Origin: Steromphala cineraria
Lineage: Eukaryota; Mollusca; Gastropoda; Trochida; Trochidae
Assembly: GCA_916613615.1 (NCBI GenBank)
Contig: OU744726.1
Coordinates: forward strand, 56,684,987-56,748,986
DNA: 64,000 nucleotides
Direction of reading: 5' to 3'
How positions within the stretch are numbered: position 1 is the stretch's first letter; each line of letters starts with the position of its first letter. This document shows, piece after piece, positions 53,253 to 64,000 of this stretch. The position numbers and the translations under genes are program-made. Under the pieces are notes generated by a model, which saw only the letters and a list, made by a program, of their open reading frames with translations, was not told where the DNA came from and ran no database searches.

Positions 53253-53597
53253 TCAAGTGAAATCTTTGGAGAGTGAGACTCGGTTTCCATAGTTGAGAGT
53301 GTAGAGTGAGGGTCCCGGTCTGATGATCCTGGCACTGCCCAGACACTCTGAGCCCTGGTAGAACACTGCGTACTGGCCTGCTGTGATAGCTCGCATGGGC
53401 TGGAGAAGGGAGACAATGAGGCAGTTGGAGCCGCTCAAGGTGGCAGTGCACTTGACTAGTGGGTGTTTGTGCTGGAAGCGGAACTCTGCATCAAACATCT
53501 GCTCGCTCATGAGCTTCCTGGGGGGAGCATTGATCCAGTGGGCTGCCTCCGTGAAGAAGGTCTGACAGAAGAGGGACGAGTGGTCGGTACCAGGAGC
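53253..53597 (-). CDS. TRMU: TRMU exon 8 (terminal)
   Basis: 345 nt with stop, acceptor TTCTCTATCGCCAG|, phase 0. Encodes [20 protein letters not shown] through the C-terminal barrel to KDFT. Confidence 0.94.
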   Translation of the reverse strand, partial: APGTDHSSLFCQTFFTEAAHWINAPPRKLMSEQMFDAEFRFQHKHPLVKCTATLSGSNCLIVSLLQPMRAITAGQYAVFYQGSECLGSARIIRPGPSLYTLNYGNRVSLSKDFT

Positions 53598-56500
53598 CTG
53601 GCGATAGAGAAACATGCAAATCATATTAGAGTTGGTTCACCAGAAAGCAAGGGAATTCACTCTTGTTGTTCACACTGAAGCTAACCAGTTTGGTTTCATA
53701 TTGTCCCTGATTATACAACGTTGTATAAACTTATAATACAATTGTGTAGTACAGTATTTTGCAACAGATAAAGAATGACGGTTTACATTTTTCTGGTTAT
53801 TTTTACATTAAGATTGTATGTAATTATAAAAATATGGAACCACCTGATATCACTTATTATGTGAATGTGACTGATTTTTAAACTGAAATCTGTGTTCATG
53901 AGAAGAGATCAACATTCAGTCTCCTGATAGTAAAGATGTTACTCTGGAATATCAACTTTCCACAAGTACTTTTAAAGCATGTAAATCTGTCACCCCTATA
54001 CCCTTGAAATAAGCTCATTGAAAGTTCAAGAGATAAATGTGTACTTGAGGATCCTACGTGCTAACTTTGATCCTCTATGTTCATTGCAGGTCCAAACAGA
54101 TTATCAAGCATAAGGTTGAAAATGTTTAAAGTGACTGATGCCATGGCCTCATGTGGTCTAAATAACCTGATGGGGTAAAATTCTATGTAACAAAAATAAA
54201 TAAAATAGAACCACTGGCTATGTAGCTCATCAGGCCTCATATAAATTTTGCTTAAAGGGGTTCTTCAACCCGAAAATTTAACTTCCAAAGTTTCATTAGC
54301 GAGTCCCCATGAGGGTTGTAAATATCGATCAGCTCGCCCCCTACTCAGCGCTGTTTTTATTGCACATTCCCTACTCGCGCTAGTTCTGGGAACAAATTAC
54401 ATAGCAAGGTATAAATGGAAAGACTATAAACTGTTATGGTTGCTTCTCTGTCATCGAATTATCTTTATTAATAATTTCATTGAATCATTGATTGAGAGCA
54501 AGTTGTTTTAAGTCAAAGCACCATTAAAAAATCTCTTTTAAAGATGATAACACCTATGTGACAAAACAGGACAATCAGCGGTCACTGTCATTGGCAAGCA
54601 AATCTTTGTTCATATGAATGCCTCTCCCGACGACATACATATAGTATATTAATATTCATTTATATGTGATGTTCACAGAAATTGATTTGGTTTAAGCATA
54701 TTTATATTTCAAAGAAAACAATGAAAAAAAGATTGTCGAACAAACTATAATGGCCTATTTGAACGCCACTCTTTTTACATATTTCATAAAACTGCACACG
54801 AACACAAGAAAGTGTGAATCTTCAAAGCTAAGGAAAACATATGAGTAAATGTTAACATGTAAGTACGTAATAAGTATGTAAATGTTGCTAGGTATGCCTA
54901 GTATTGAAGTTAGCTGCAGCCTCAGATGAAACAAAAAATGATTAACTTCAAAATAGTTAATGTTCACCAATATACTACTCTTGTTGATAAACTGTTGTAA
55001 TGATTCAATAATGTAAGTGTTTTCCAAGATAGTCAGATAACAGTTGCCGTAAATAACTGTCATTATGTTAAATCCATGAATATAGAAATACAAATTGATT
55101 CTTAAATTTTTATATTTCCGACATTGAAGAAATTGATATGCGTCCCTAACTATATTTTATTATTGTCATGCAACATATTGAAGCGACCTTGAATTAAGTT
55201 CTTTTGAGGTTGTTGGCCAATCTGTTCATGTAATATTCAAAGAATATTTTATACATATTAAACATGACATTTCGTTAAAGTTACATTCATACTGTCCTGT
55301 TGTGCTGTCATTCAAGCAAATTGAGACTGTATAAAATGAAACACAAACGTTGTATTAATTTGTAATTAATTAATTAAACTCATCTGGTATTACTGATATC
55401 TATTTCAGTTGTTCCTCTCTGTTAAAAAAAGATTTGGCCAAGATGTAACTGCTTATTAAGAACTCAGCATAGTGTTCTAGGAAGAACTTTTGTCTATGCA
55501 ATACACAAGTCATGTTGCTATTGGGTGCAAATGCTTGATAGTGACAAAATTATTTGGTTAAGAATCTACTAACAGCTGTACCGCCAGTACCAAGTTTCTG
55601 TCAAGTTTGATCCCCCGTACCCATCTAAACACTCTCATTAACAGTGGTCAATTAGGTTTGACGAGCTAGGTTGCAGACCCCCTTTAAGGGTGTGGCCAAT
55701 CTGGTTACCCCATATTAGTGACTATGGGGTGTCAAAATTCACAAGTTAGAATTCTCTTTACCCAACTAAGGAGTCTGTAATGTATGGTTTCAGCTTTCCC
55801 AAAAGCTATAGATTATAATCCTCAATAGTCAAGGAGTATGTAAACAAGGTTTCAACTTTCTGGGCCTTATGCTTCTGGAGAAGAAGTTGAAAATAGGTTT
55901 TGATGGTATGGTCCCTGTTGCCCTTATTCGGGGTCACAGAGTCACCAAAGCTTTAAATTAAAATCCTCACTAGTCAAGGAGTAAGTGCACACAGTTTCAG
56001 CTTTCTGGGCCTTATGCATCTGAGAAGAAGTTGAAAGTGCACGAAGTTTATGGACGGCAGGACACTCGGATACTTTTGCCATGCCATCAGACCTTTCAGC
56101 ACCCTTTCTTCAAAATTAAAGAGATATTTTGTAAATGAATTACCACAATGATATCCTGTGTCTGTGGACGAACTTCGGCTATGAAATATGGTAACTTTTG
56201 ACCACCAATAAGAGCCCTTTGTCCAACAGTCCAAAAATGTGTACCTGTAAATGAACAATATGTAACATATCCTTAAACAGTCAAAAATAGTGCTATTGAT
56301 CAAAGAATGACATGGTCCATTACAACTACAATACATCCTCTCCATATCATGTAGATGTGCTTTTTGGTGGTTTCAACTTATGTTCAATTCTTTTCGTTTT
56401 TCTTTTTTGTTTCCATGGCAACAGTCTGGACTTTGTCATTTTGATGCAGATGGGTTGAGTTAGTTCCGGAGCATAACTCTATACATGTACTGCACTTCAT

Positions 56501-59500
56501 GTCTTTATTCTGGTTATTTATTCAATAGCCAACATATGTTTGACATAATCCTCAATTTTTGTTTGTACATCTTGTCGTTTACGTAACAATAAATTTCCTA
56601 ACAAAGTTGATGAAACCGCTGATTGACTAAGCTGACAATTTGCCGTAACAGTAATGAGGATGTTTGATTGACCGTGGACAAAGTTGATCATACTGTTAAT
56701 TGACTAAAGCTGACACTGAATGAGTTCGCTTAAAATAATGCTAATTTGGCTTTGGGGGATGAAATTCAGTTTGCTATATCAGTAAATTCCCTATATCTGA
56801 GTTCGCTATAAGCATATAATTTTAATGATAATATATATAGGACTTTTGACGGGACTTAGAAATTTGTTCGCTATATAATTGAGTTTGGTATATATCCGTG
56901 TTTTACTGTATATATTTTTGGGTGTCATGGCAACAGTTTTAAGTTGATCTAGTTTGCATGACAACTATGGAGATGTTGATTAACGATTCTCATTAATATC
57001 ACCAAAACTTACAGATTATGTTGTTTTATAGATGGTGTATGAGGGAGACATGTTTATACAAGTAAAAACTCTTTCTAATTTATTTAACATGCAATGCCCT
57101 GACTTACTGTAACGGTATGTGAACATTTCGGTTGAAGGATGCTGGATACCCTGCCATAAGTCCATCAGGCCTGAAGGGCTGAATATATTACATTAACTTG
57201 CATTGGCAATACACCATTTCAGCACCATTCTTAAATTAAAATTGTAAAACCGCAATTTCATTAAATCAAATAGTGCACCTTTATGATGTCCAACTGTTTC
57301 TCCAGTCTCTACATGGATGAATCTTCCCGCACATGGCTCAATGTACTGAAGTTGTTTAAAAAATAAAAATAGATTCATACATAAAGCAAAGCAAAAGAGA
57401 AGCTAAGAGAGAAATGAAAATATAAATTTGTATGAATTCAGATTATTTAACAGCTAATTAGCTTTAAAAAGCCTTTTAATGTTTAGTAGGTCAGTTTCAG
57501 TGAAAGTATGCATAAGATCAGAGCTTCCCTTCATGAAACAATTAGGGGAGGTATGGTAAGAATCATTTGGTAATTATTTAATAAACAATATTATTATATT
57601 TGTATATTGTCTTTCCTCAGTAAACTTTCACATTTTTATCTTCTCAAGGATGCATGACTCAGGGCAGCTGAAATACTAAGTGAATAAGGTTTATTGGTCA
57701 TAAATTTGGTGATTCTGTGTTAAGCCCTACTAATAAACCAGCCAACAAGGAGAGACATTGCACCACTTCATATATCAGCACGAAAATGTAAGGCCAATAC
57801 ACTAGATTACACAAGGTTAGCCTTAGGCTTGCTATGGATTAGACATTATCAACCATGACCAAATCTACAAACTAAAGTCTTTGTGACAAACCTGTCTATC
57901 ATATACCTGAGAACTTTAAACAAATTGCAATCAAAATACCACTGACCTGTTCTATAAAGTTGTGAAAATTTCTTGATCCAATGAAACATATTCCCATACT
58001 CTGAAATAAAGAATTAAGATTGTTAATTATGTAATGATTAGGTCTGTGCACTATAAATTTCATTGAGCTATTTATCACAATATAATCACACCAACTAATT
58101 TCAAGTCAAAGTTTTAAGAATGTCTTGTTGGACTGTTTTAAGAATGATAGTTAAATATTTTTAATATGTAAACTATGCCATCAACATTTACTTGCAAATT
58201 TTATCTGACCTGAAAGGCATTTCATCAAATGTATAATGTATAAACTGCATAAAAAAACTAAAAAGAATTTATTGTTATGTTCATTCAATATAATGCAATG
58301 TTAGTGCAATAAAAATGTGGTGAAATACTCAGCCCTAGTAATGATAAACTATGTATTGAATAACAGGTATATTCAAATATGCAGTATGATACTAACAATG
58401 ACAAGCAAGGCACATTCATACTTCTCTTTTGTTTGCAATTTTTTCCATGCCAGCATGTTTTGCAATTTTCTTGACATAAGTTTTTGCAAGATCTCCAATT
58501 GGGAATATTGACTTCTGTAGAGCATGTTGGGAAATCTGAGAGAGGAAGAATGTTTGATCTTTGATAGTGTCTGCAGCTGTCAGGAGTTTCACACCTACAA
58601 CAAGCACACAATTAGCTATCAACCATAATCAAAACAAAAATGAATTTAACTTATAACTTTAACCTATGTTTAAAAGATCAAAGCTATAGCTGAACCTGTT
58701 CAAAATTTATGCTCATTATACCCCCACCCCCAAATGCTTAAAGTTTCAATTTCCATTGAACTCATGTCTGTGAGGATGATGAAAACGAATACCTTTGATG
58801 GGGTCCACCGTTTCCATGTCATATCCACAGGATGTTCTAGCGTAGTGACCTGTTGCTATAGCATCAGCCCCAAGTTTCTCTACAGCATGATTAAAGAAGG
58901 CATCAAACTTGATCACTTTGTTGCACATTATGTCTGGGTTCGGTGTAAGTCCATTTTCATATCCTTTTATAAGCTCACTGCAATTCATCAGATACAGAAA
59001 TAAACCCTTGGCTCTGCCACTCATAAGGCTTTCATAATACATAACCTGAGGCAAATAATCAATTAAAACAAGTTTTGGATGCAAAGAACTCTGCACACAG
59101 ATTAGTTTAAAGCTTTCTGTTATCAGCAGAAAGAAGAACAAGGATTTTAGAAAAATATAATTAGAGGAAGACATGTATTGCCGAAAGTGCTACAGGCCTT
59201 ATTGTCTAAAATGTAATTGAGGCATATACAGCAACTTAAACATCTTACTAAATGGTGCCCACAATCATTTTTTTAAATATTGCTTATTTGTAACATTTTA
59301 CTCTATTTGACAGGGAAAGTTGTTTGTAACTTTTATCTTAAATGTATTATTCTCATAGATATTATAACTATAATAACTATAAGTATAATGTTAAAATTTT
59401 CATATAATATACAATTCATATATGTGGCTCAAAATGAAACATACATAAAAAAAATTATATTCTAGGGTTTTCTTAAATTTACTTTCATTTCTTTAACACA

Positions 59501-61832
59501 ACATAGTGAATATACTTTCATCATCATAATACCAATGACTGGTTTGATCAAATATTGATGGCTTAAATTAATTGAGGTATATATATAATTTTGCATTTAA
59601 GTAGTTACGGTTAAGTACCTAAAAACTCCATTCCAGTATTCTTTCACAAAGTTAACCTGATTCAGTGGTATTTCAAGATGTTCACAGACAAACTGTGCAT
59701 CTTCTAGATCTGCATCAGCAGTGCATTTTCCAGTTTCATCAGTTGAATCCCAGTTTTTCATGAACAGGCCTTGAACATCATAACCTGCAAACAAAGAAAT
59801 ACGATTTACACCCCTTACCAGCTCTTTCAACAATAGCCAATGAAATCGCTGTTTACATTCGGAACAATTCAAAATACTAACAGAAGATCTTTCTGAAAAC
59901 TATCCGAGTGAAGTTTAATATCAAACTTCAGTCTGCATGGTTGTTTTCATGTTTTCTATGAGCACTGAGAATGAAGCGAAAATAAACCCCTAATGTTTCA
60001 CTCAAATAAAGTGTTTCTTTCCCTTGTAAAACGCATACTTAATACTTACCTAATATTTAAATACTTGAAATTATTTATTTTAAAAAACATGTCCTCGCTT
60101 AATCAGTGGTAAAATCGCTGCATGATTCATTTAACAAGCTATCTTCTGATTGAACTATTCTACTTCCGTGCAGTGGGTTGAAATGCTAGCACAGAAACAA
60201 CGACCAATGATGTCAGGGAGGAACGGAAAGGTTTAGGAACTTTTTCGTGGCGCCTGTGACGTTGTGAAGATGGGTACATTCATGGGAGGCAGTTTTGATA
60301 GAATAAGAATGATCTGAATCTCCTCCGTGAAAATGGATGTACTGTATATTTCAATTTATAAGGCGACCTTGTGCATAGGGAGAGTGCCTTTCTCAGAGTA
60401 AGAGTAAATTTCAGCCGATAATTTTTAAGTGAAATGTCATGTAGGTGTTTTCATAGACACAGGGTTTTTGTAGACAGAAATATTGGTGGGTTCCTACTTC
60501 CTACTTCCTAGACACTTGTAGAAAGGGCAATAAAAATATTTTTGACAAACATTTGATGAAATGTTATGCCTTTATGTATGTTATGTCAAAATAACCAAAA
60601 ATTATTACATAGGTACATTGTAATGTATTTTGATATTGTAACATGACTTCGGTAAATACTTGTTTCTGATTGGTTGATTTGAAGGATTTCCCAGTGTTAA
60701 ATGGCAATGAACACCCGCAAATTGGCTGTGGCGAATCACCGCGAAAGGATACATTATTTGGTTCGCCTCAACATTAAAATGTTCTAATTCTCCCAATATT
60801 CGTGCCAGATTCACATTTTACTGTTGTTGATGTCATTTTCTAACTTGCGCATTCCCGTAGATGCCAAAAATCCTTTTCTATTTGCTTTAGTTTTATGTAA
60901 CTAAACTTTCTTAATTGGCTAAGTTTCTCCTAATTTGCCGCCTTGTGCCATTCGGCCAGTTTCTTTCTAATGCCGTTCCCATGGCATGACGTCACAAAGG
61001 CCAACGGTTATGACGTCATAATGATCGCGTCACCGTCACAATTGTCTGGGCGAGTTAAAGATATTTGTTCAGTCGGGTTTGTTCCTGTTGGTGTATGAAT
61101 TATATAACTGTTTTATCTCTCATAAATGTCACAGTGAAAACTATAAGATCTCATCGTTATGAGTGCAAGTGGTTTGCAATATAAGCACTATTTTGATGTC
61201 TCAATAACACTGGGAATTCCTTCTTCTTCATAGCTGCGAATACCTATAACAATAATGGATCAGTCGTTAGATCCTTTCAACTCAGAGTTCCCTACGCAAA
61301 AATAGAGTTCGTTCTTAAAATGCTTAGAACTAACGGTCATGTTACAAATTCGATAAATAGTTGTGTTTGTAAAATTTCCGGGATTCATTGTTATTCAACA
61401 CCCGCAAATTTAGTTTAATACCGACGGCGTTAGCCGGAGGTTTTAAACACTTAAATATGTGGGTGTTGAATAACAATGAATCCCGGAAATTTTACAAACG
61501 CAACTTTTTATCTTCTAAATTGATTTGAAACTATATTTCAATAAAACAAGCCAAAAATTGTTGTTTCTTGTATTTGGTTCTTTGTGAAAAAATAAATTTA
61601 TTAGGTAAGTTTGATGAAAGACATAAGATATTTGATCAATACAGCGCATAATTTAATAAAACATTTCTTTGCATTTGAAAATCATGTCCAGTATCCCTTT
61701 AAGATTTTTTTAAAGAAATATATATAAAATCATAGTTGCTGAAATACCTTTTTTCTTGAGAATCAATGCTGCAACTGCACTATCAACACCACCAGATATA
61801 CCAACGACAACTTTCCGGGACAGGCTACTCAT
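53253..61832 (-). CDS. TRMU: Mitochondrial tRNA-specific 2-thiouridylase 1
   Basis: Eight exons (61748-61832, 59619-59784, 58793-58977, 58422-58594, 57947-58000, 57279-57345, 56144-56244, 53253-53597) join in phase into 1176 nt, 391 residues. The enzyme (MnmA/MTU1) inserts sulfur at C2 of the wobble uridine of mitochondrial tRNAs for Lys, Glu and Gln. Visible signatures: ATP-binding PP-loop [11 protein letters not shown] near residue 13; FMKNWDS; catalytic Cys102 in [35 protein letters not shown]; second catalytic Cys208 in [23 protein letters not shown]; and the C-terminal barrel with [18 protein letters not shown]. The start [15 protein letters not shown] matches family length. An in-frame upstream ATG region reaches about 61985 and would add about 50 residues, but that stretch overlaps the likely promoter. 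Confidence 0.95.
53598..56143 (-). other. TRMU intron 7
   Basis: 2.5-kb intron. Two diverged direct copies of a segment about 142 bp apart lie at about 55815-55900 and 55957-56040 (CCTCAATAGTCAAGG versus CCTCACTAGTCAAGG, both followed by TTTCTGGGCCTTATGC). The rest is unassigned. Confidence 0.6.
56144..56244 (-). CDS. TRMU: TRMU exon 7
   Basis: 101 nt, acceptor CATTTACAG|, donor ATTGTG|GTAATT. Encodes [20 protein letters not shown] and [14 protein letters not shown]. Confidence 0.93.
57279..57345 (-). CDS. TRMU: TRMU exon 6 (67 nt)
   Basis: Acceptor AACAACTTCAG|, donor CATAAAG|GTGCAC. Encodes [20 protein letters not shown] then HK. Confidence 0.92.
57947..58000 (-). CDS. TRMU: TRMU exon 5 (54 nt)
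   Basis: Very small exon, acceptor CTTTATTTCAG|, donor GAACAG|GTCAGT, phase 0 at both ends. It encodes [18 protein letters not shown], including the second catalytic Cys, so it cannot be skipped without loss of activity. Confidence 0.93.
58422..58594 (-). CDS. TRMU: TRMU exon 4
   Basis: 173 nt, acceptor CTTGTTGTAG|, donor AAGAGAA|GTATGA, ends in phase 0. Encodes [20 protein letters not shown]. Confidence 0.94.
58793..58977 (-). CDS. TRMU: TRMU exon 3
   Basis: 185 nt, acceptor GAATTGCAG|T chosen because the phase-2 join gives WNGVFSELI, as in the family. Contains the first catalytic Cys. Donor ATCAAAG|GTATTC. Confidence 0.93.
59619..59784 (-). CDS. TRMU: TRMU exon 2
   Basis: 166 nt, acceptor TTTGTTTGCAG|, donor TTTTTAG|GTACTT. 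Encodes [20 protein letters not shown] and VKEYWNGVF. Confidence 0.94.
59785..61747 (-). other. TRMU intron 1
   Basis: About 2-kb intron holding one hairpin element at 61352-61512 and otherwise nothing I can name. Intron 2 (58978-59618) is likewise plain AT-rich sequence. Confidence 0.5.
61352..61512. mobile_element. Hairpin MITE-like inverted repeat
   Basis: Two arms of about 60 nt with only a few mismatches (GTTTGTAAAATTTCCGGGAT and its complement) enclose a 40-nt loop containing GGCGTTAGCCGG. The loop style (GGCG-TAGCC) resembles that of the fold-back element at 30157-31937. Confidence 0.75.
61748..61832 (-). CDS. TRMU: TRMU exon 1
   Basis: 85 nt, start ATG at 61830-61832 with A at -3. 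Encodes the PP-loop. Donor AAAAAAG|GTATTT, phase 1. Confidence 0.92.
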
Positions 61833-62181
61833 TATTTCTTTAAATGTTAATGATATCGTATGTACAACAAGAAATAATTTCACAACATGCGATAGCAGAC
61901 GCCATATTTCAGAGAGGTACTCGGATAGGTTGTATCGAAACGTTTCATTGGTTGCTTCTAAAAGATTGTCCAATGAAAGACACATTTACATTGCTTTGTC
62001 TTGAATGCTATGACTGGCTGTCATAAACCAATTACATGATCCGTTACAAGTTAAAGGGCCTTTTTGCTCTTCCTGTTAAAGAGCTCTATTTTGCATCAGC
62101 GTTTCCGGAAATGTAGCTTGTTAAGAAACGATATACAATAGCTAATATTTTGATGCCCCTGTTGTGTTGATAAGCTTTCCA
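61833..62181. promoter_or_regulatory. Probable bidirectional promoter of TRMU and the next gene
   Basis: Only 349 bp separate the TRMU start codon from a plus-strand start codon. The interval holds three CCAAT boxes (ATTGG 61947-61951, CCAAT 61970-61974 and 62028-62032) and an ETS-type CCGGAA at 62105-62110. I see no obvious TATA box. Confidence 0.55.
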
Positions 62182-62286
62182 ATGATGAACGAGAGTAGCG
62201 ATGGGCTGGTAAGCCAGGAAGATGTCCATAGACTGTTGGAACATTTCTCAAAATCCACTCATAAAGTCAGAACAGGTGACATGAAG
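62182..62286 (+). CDS. First coding exon of an unrecognised gene (partial)
   Basis: An open frame from ATGATG encodes MMNESSDGLVSQEDVHRLLE, then HFSKSTHKVRTGDMK (35 codons), and ends at a consensus donor ATGAAG|GTAGGC, phase 0. It is divergent from TRMU across a short CCAAT-containing interval, which supports a real start. The HRLLEHFSK stretch looks helical and charged. I do not recognise the family, and the rest lies beyond the window. Confidence 0.6.
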
Positions 62287-63389
62287 GTAGGCTGCGGAAT
62301 TAAATCTGGTGACATATGATATCTGATGGGCGTTTGTTTTTGTTAAAGATTTTTGTATTTCGTAACTTCCTAACATTATAACAAAACGGGGCTATTGCAT
62401 TTTACATGGTCCTTTTGATAACCAACTGCAAACCCAAAAAGCTGGAAACCCTAAACGAATGTTGACAGGTACCAAACGTTTGAAAAATGAAAGTCTTATC
62501 CTAGGGCTAATGAAGAAAATCCAATGGCTAAAAAGATGACAAAAAGACGACTGATGTGTAACCAGCTAGTTTACCCCCATGTTATTTAGTGTCATCTATA
62601 GATTATATATGCTAAGCGTTGAGAGACTAGAAAAATGTTCTTGCCACTGAGCTTGATATTGGTTTTACAAGTGAAAATTTCACAGAGGGGATGACATCAT
62701 CTGTACTATGTTTTGAAGTCACTACATCAACACGGCATCATTGTTGTAACTAAGCTAAGTTACGATGCAACAATGGTATTATGTCTCAAGAAAAATCTTG
62801 AGTGTAGACGTTTTGGATGTAAATCACAACATTTTTTATCTCTGCCTCAGGGACTTATAATAAATAGAATATCTTTCGTTTTCAGTGTGATGTCACTTAT
62901 TGTCATGTCATGACGGGATAAATCTTATATTTTGAAGAGTTAATACTATTCTATAGTTAAACTGCCTTTATCCCCTCGGTTGGCTTACTGAGAGATAATC
63001 AATACATTTATACTGGGAAAAAAGATATCCTCTATGTATCTCATGGTAACATGAATTTGGTGTTTTTCTGTTTTTGGCAATCAATAATCTCTCATGACAA
63101 GCGGTAGGTCAGAGGACAAATTACAAAATTCCTTACATGGGGCAATGTCAACTTGGCAATGAAATCGGTTTTCAGCTATGGAAATATGGATAAAAGATAT
63201 TGCATATAAAAATACCATTAGCTGAATAAAGCATCAAGTGAGTCTACATTTACTCTTTCTAAGTATCAATGATTGTCAACAGAATAAGACATAATTGGCC
63301 ATGTATGACGCCGCTTAATTAAAATACTAGGGAAACAATATAGGGTTATGCTTATGCAATTTTCACTTTTTCAGTATATATATATATTT
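62287..63389 (+). other. Probable intron of the unrecognised gene
   Basis: AT-rich, no exon that I can support. Confidence 0.4.
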
Positions 63390-63625
63390 TTTATGCCCCC
63401 GGGTATATTGTTTTTCACCTGTCCATCTGTCCGTTTGTCCACAAAAACTTTAACCTTGGTCATAAGTTTTGATTGGTCAGAGCTAGGTCTTTGATACTTG
63501 ACATATGGATCCCTTGTGATGAGACCTTTCAGATGACACCATGACATTTGACCTTGTGACCTTGACCTTGACACAGCGAGCAGAATGCATCCGGGGGCAT
63601 TCGTGTTTCACAAACACATCTTGTT
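63390..63625. repeat. Dispersed repeat with CCCCCGG ends
   Basis: It begins ATGCCCCCGGG and ends near CCGGGGGCAT followed by TTTCACAAACACATCTTG. The interior has TGACCTTGTGACCTTGACCTTGAC half-site motifs. It looks like a common mollusc-type interspersed repeat; the class is not determined. Confidence 0.55.
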
Positions 63626-64000
63626 TTATCAAGTTCTGTTACACTTAAAAGACAGACAGACAAAAACAAAATATTGCTCTTTATTGTGATGTTTATGTAT
63701 TAGAATACTCCACTCTAAACAAAAGATATATGTTTCCAAAGTAAGTAGGTGATATAGCCAACAATGTTACGACCCCTACAGTATTTTAGGAGAAGCAAGT
63801 CGTAAAAATCACCGTCCAACATATGAAAATTATGTTTATTTCCAACTTTATAAGTGTCTAAAGTCTATTTTCTACAATTCAATTGCAAATTTGTGATTTG
63901 TGCTACATTAAATATGACACCATTTTAAAAATCAGAAAAAAATTAACTTGTTATAATTTATTGTTTTGGATAAATTTTTCTCCAAATTTTATCTTGTGAT
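63626..64000. other. Terminal AT-rich stretch
   Basis: Nothing recognisable. Confidence 0.4.

Larger units (their letters stand above)
56245..58421 (-). other. TRMU introns 4-6 (with exons 5 and 6 inside)
   Basis: AT-rich intronic sequence around the two small exons. I see no further element. Confidence 0.45.

Noticed and set aside
61833..61985. TRMU start at an upstream in-frame ATG
   Set aside because: The downstream ATG matches family length and has A at -3; the extension covers CCAAT boxes in the likely promoter and does not look like a targeting peptide.

Overview
This is a eukaryotic, AT-rich, repeat-laden genomic window. Long introns with GT-AG boundaries, metazoan genes (a cadherin, TMEM168, TRMU), and dispersed repeats packed with TGACCTTGACC/AGGTCA motifs and CCCCCGG-ended elements suggest a mollusc, most probably a bivalve. 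The organism call is inference. The six-frame picture hides the genes because they are split into small exons, so I rebuilt three complete coding sequences by matching splice sites and codon phase.

Layout. (1) 1-19541: more than 300 copies of a 56-bp satellite, interrupted once by a 1.56-kb transposon at 6071-7626. (2) 19594-34717, minus strand: a complete ten-exon gene for an 828-residue membrane protein. It has a signal peptide, a farnesoic-acid-O-methyltransferase-like (Methyltransf_FA) domain, four cadherin repeats, one membrane span and a 37-residue tail. Two of its introns hold minisatellites of 79 bp and 53 bp, each a tandem amplification of the gene's own exon-end/splice-donor junction. 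The 56-bp satellite starts just past the stop codon and shares a motif with it. Transposons and a fold-back element are inserted in these arrays and introns. (3) 34718-44987: gene-free region with a broken LINE, a Helitron-like element, an element with inverted 16-bp repeats, tRNA-like fragments, and an element carrying four near-identical 351-bp tandem copies. (4) 45034-48284, plus strand: TMEM168 in three coding exons (701 aa). (5) 48285-53252: intergenic, with a second, oppositely oriented copy of the Helitron-like element. (6) 53253-61832, minus strand: TRMU/MTU1, the mitochondrial tRNA 2-thiouridylase, in eight exons (391 aa). (7) 61833-62181: a compact probable bidirectional promoter, followed by the first exon of an unrecognised plus-strand gene that leaves the window.

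TMEM168 and TRMU are ordinary conserved genes. The striking part is the cadherin locus: three tandem arrays sit on the downstream side of exon ends of one gene. For two of them the real exon junction is plainly a terminal repeat unit. The third (the 56-bp satellite) is suggestive only. I found no CRISPR, rRNA or intact tRNA gene.
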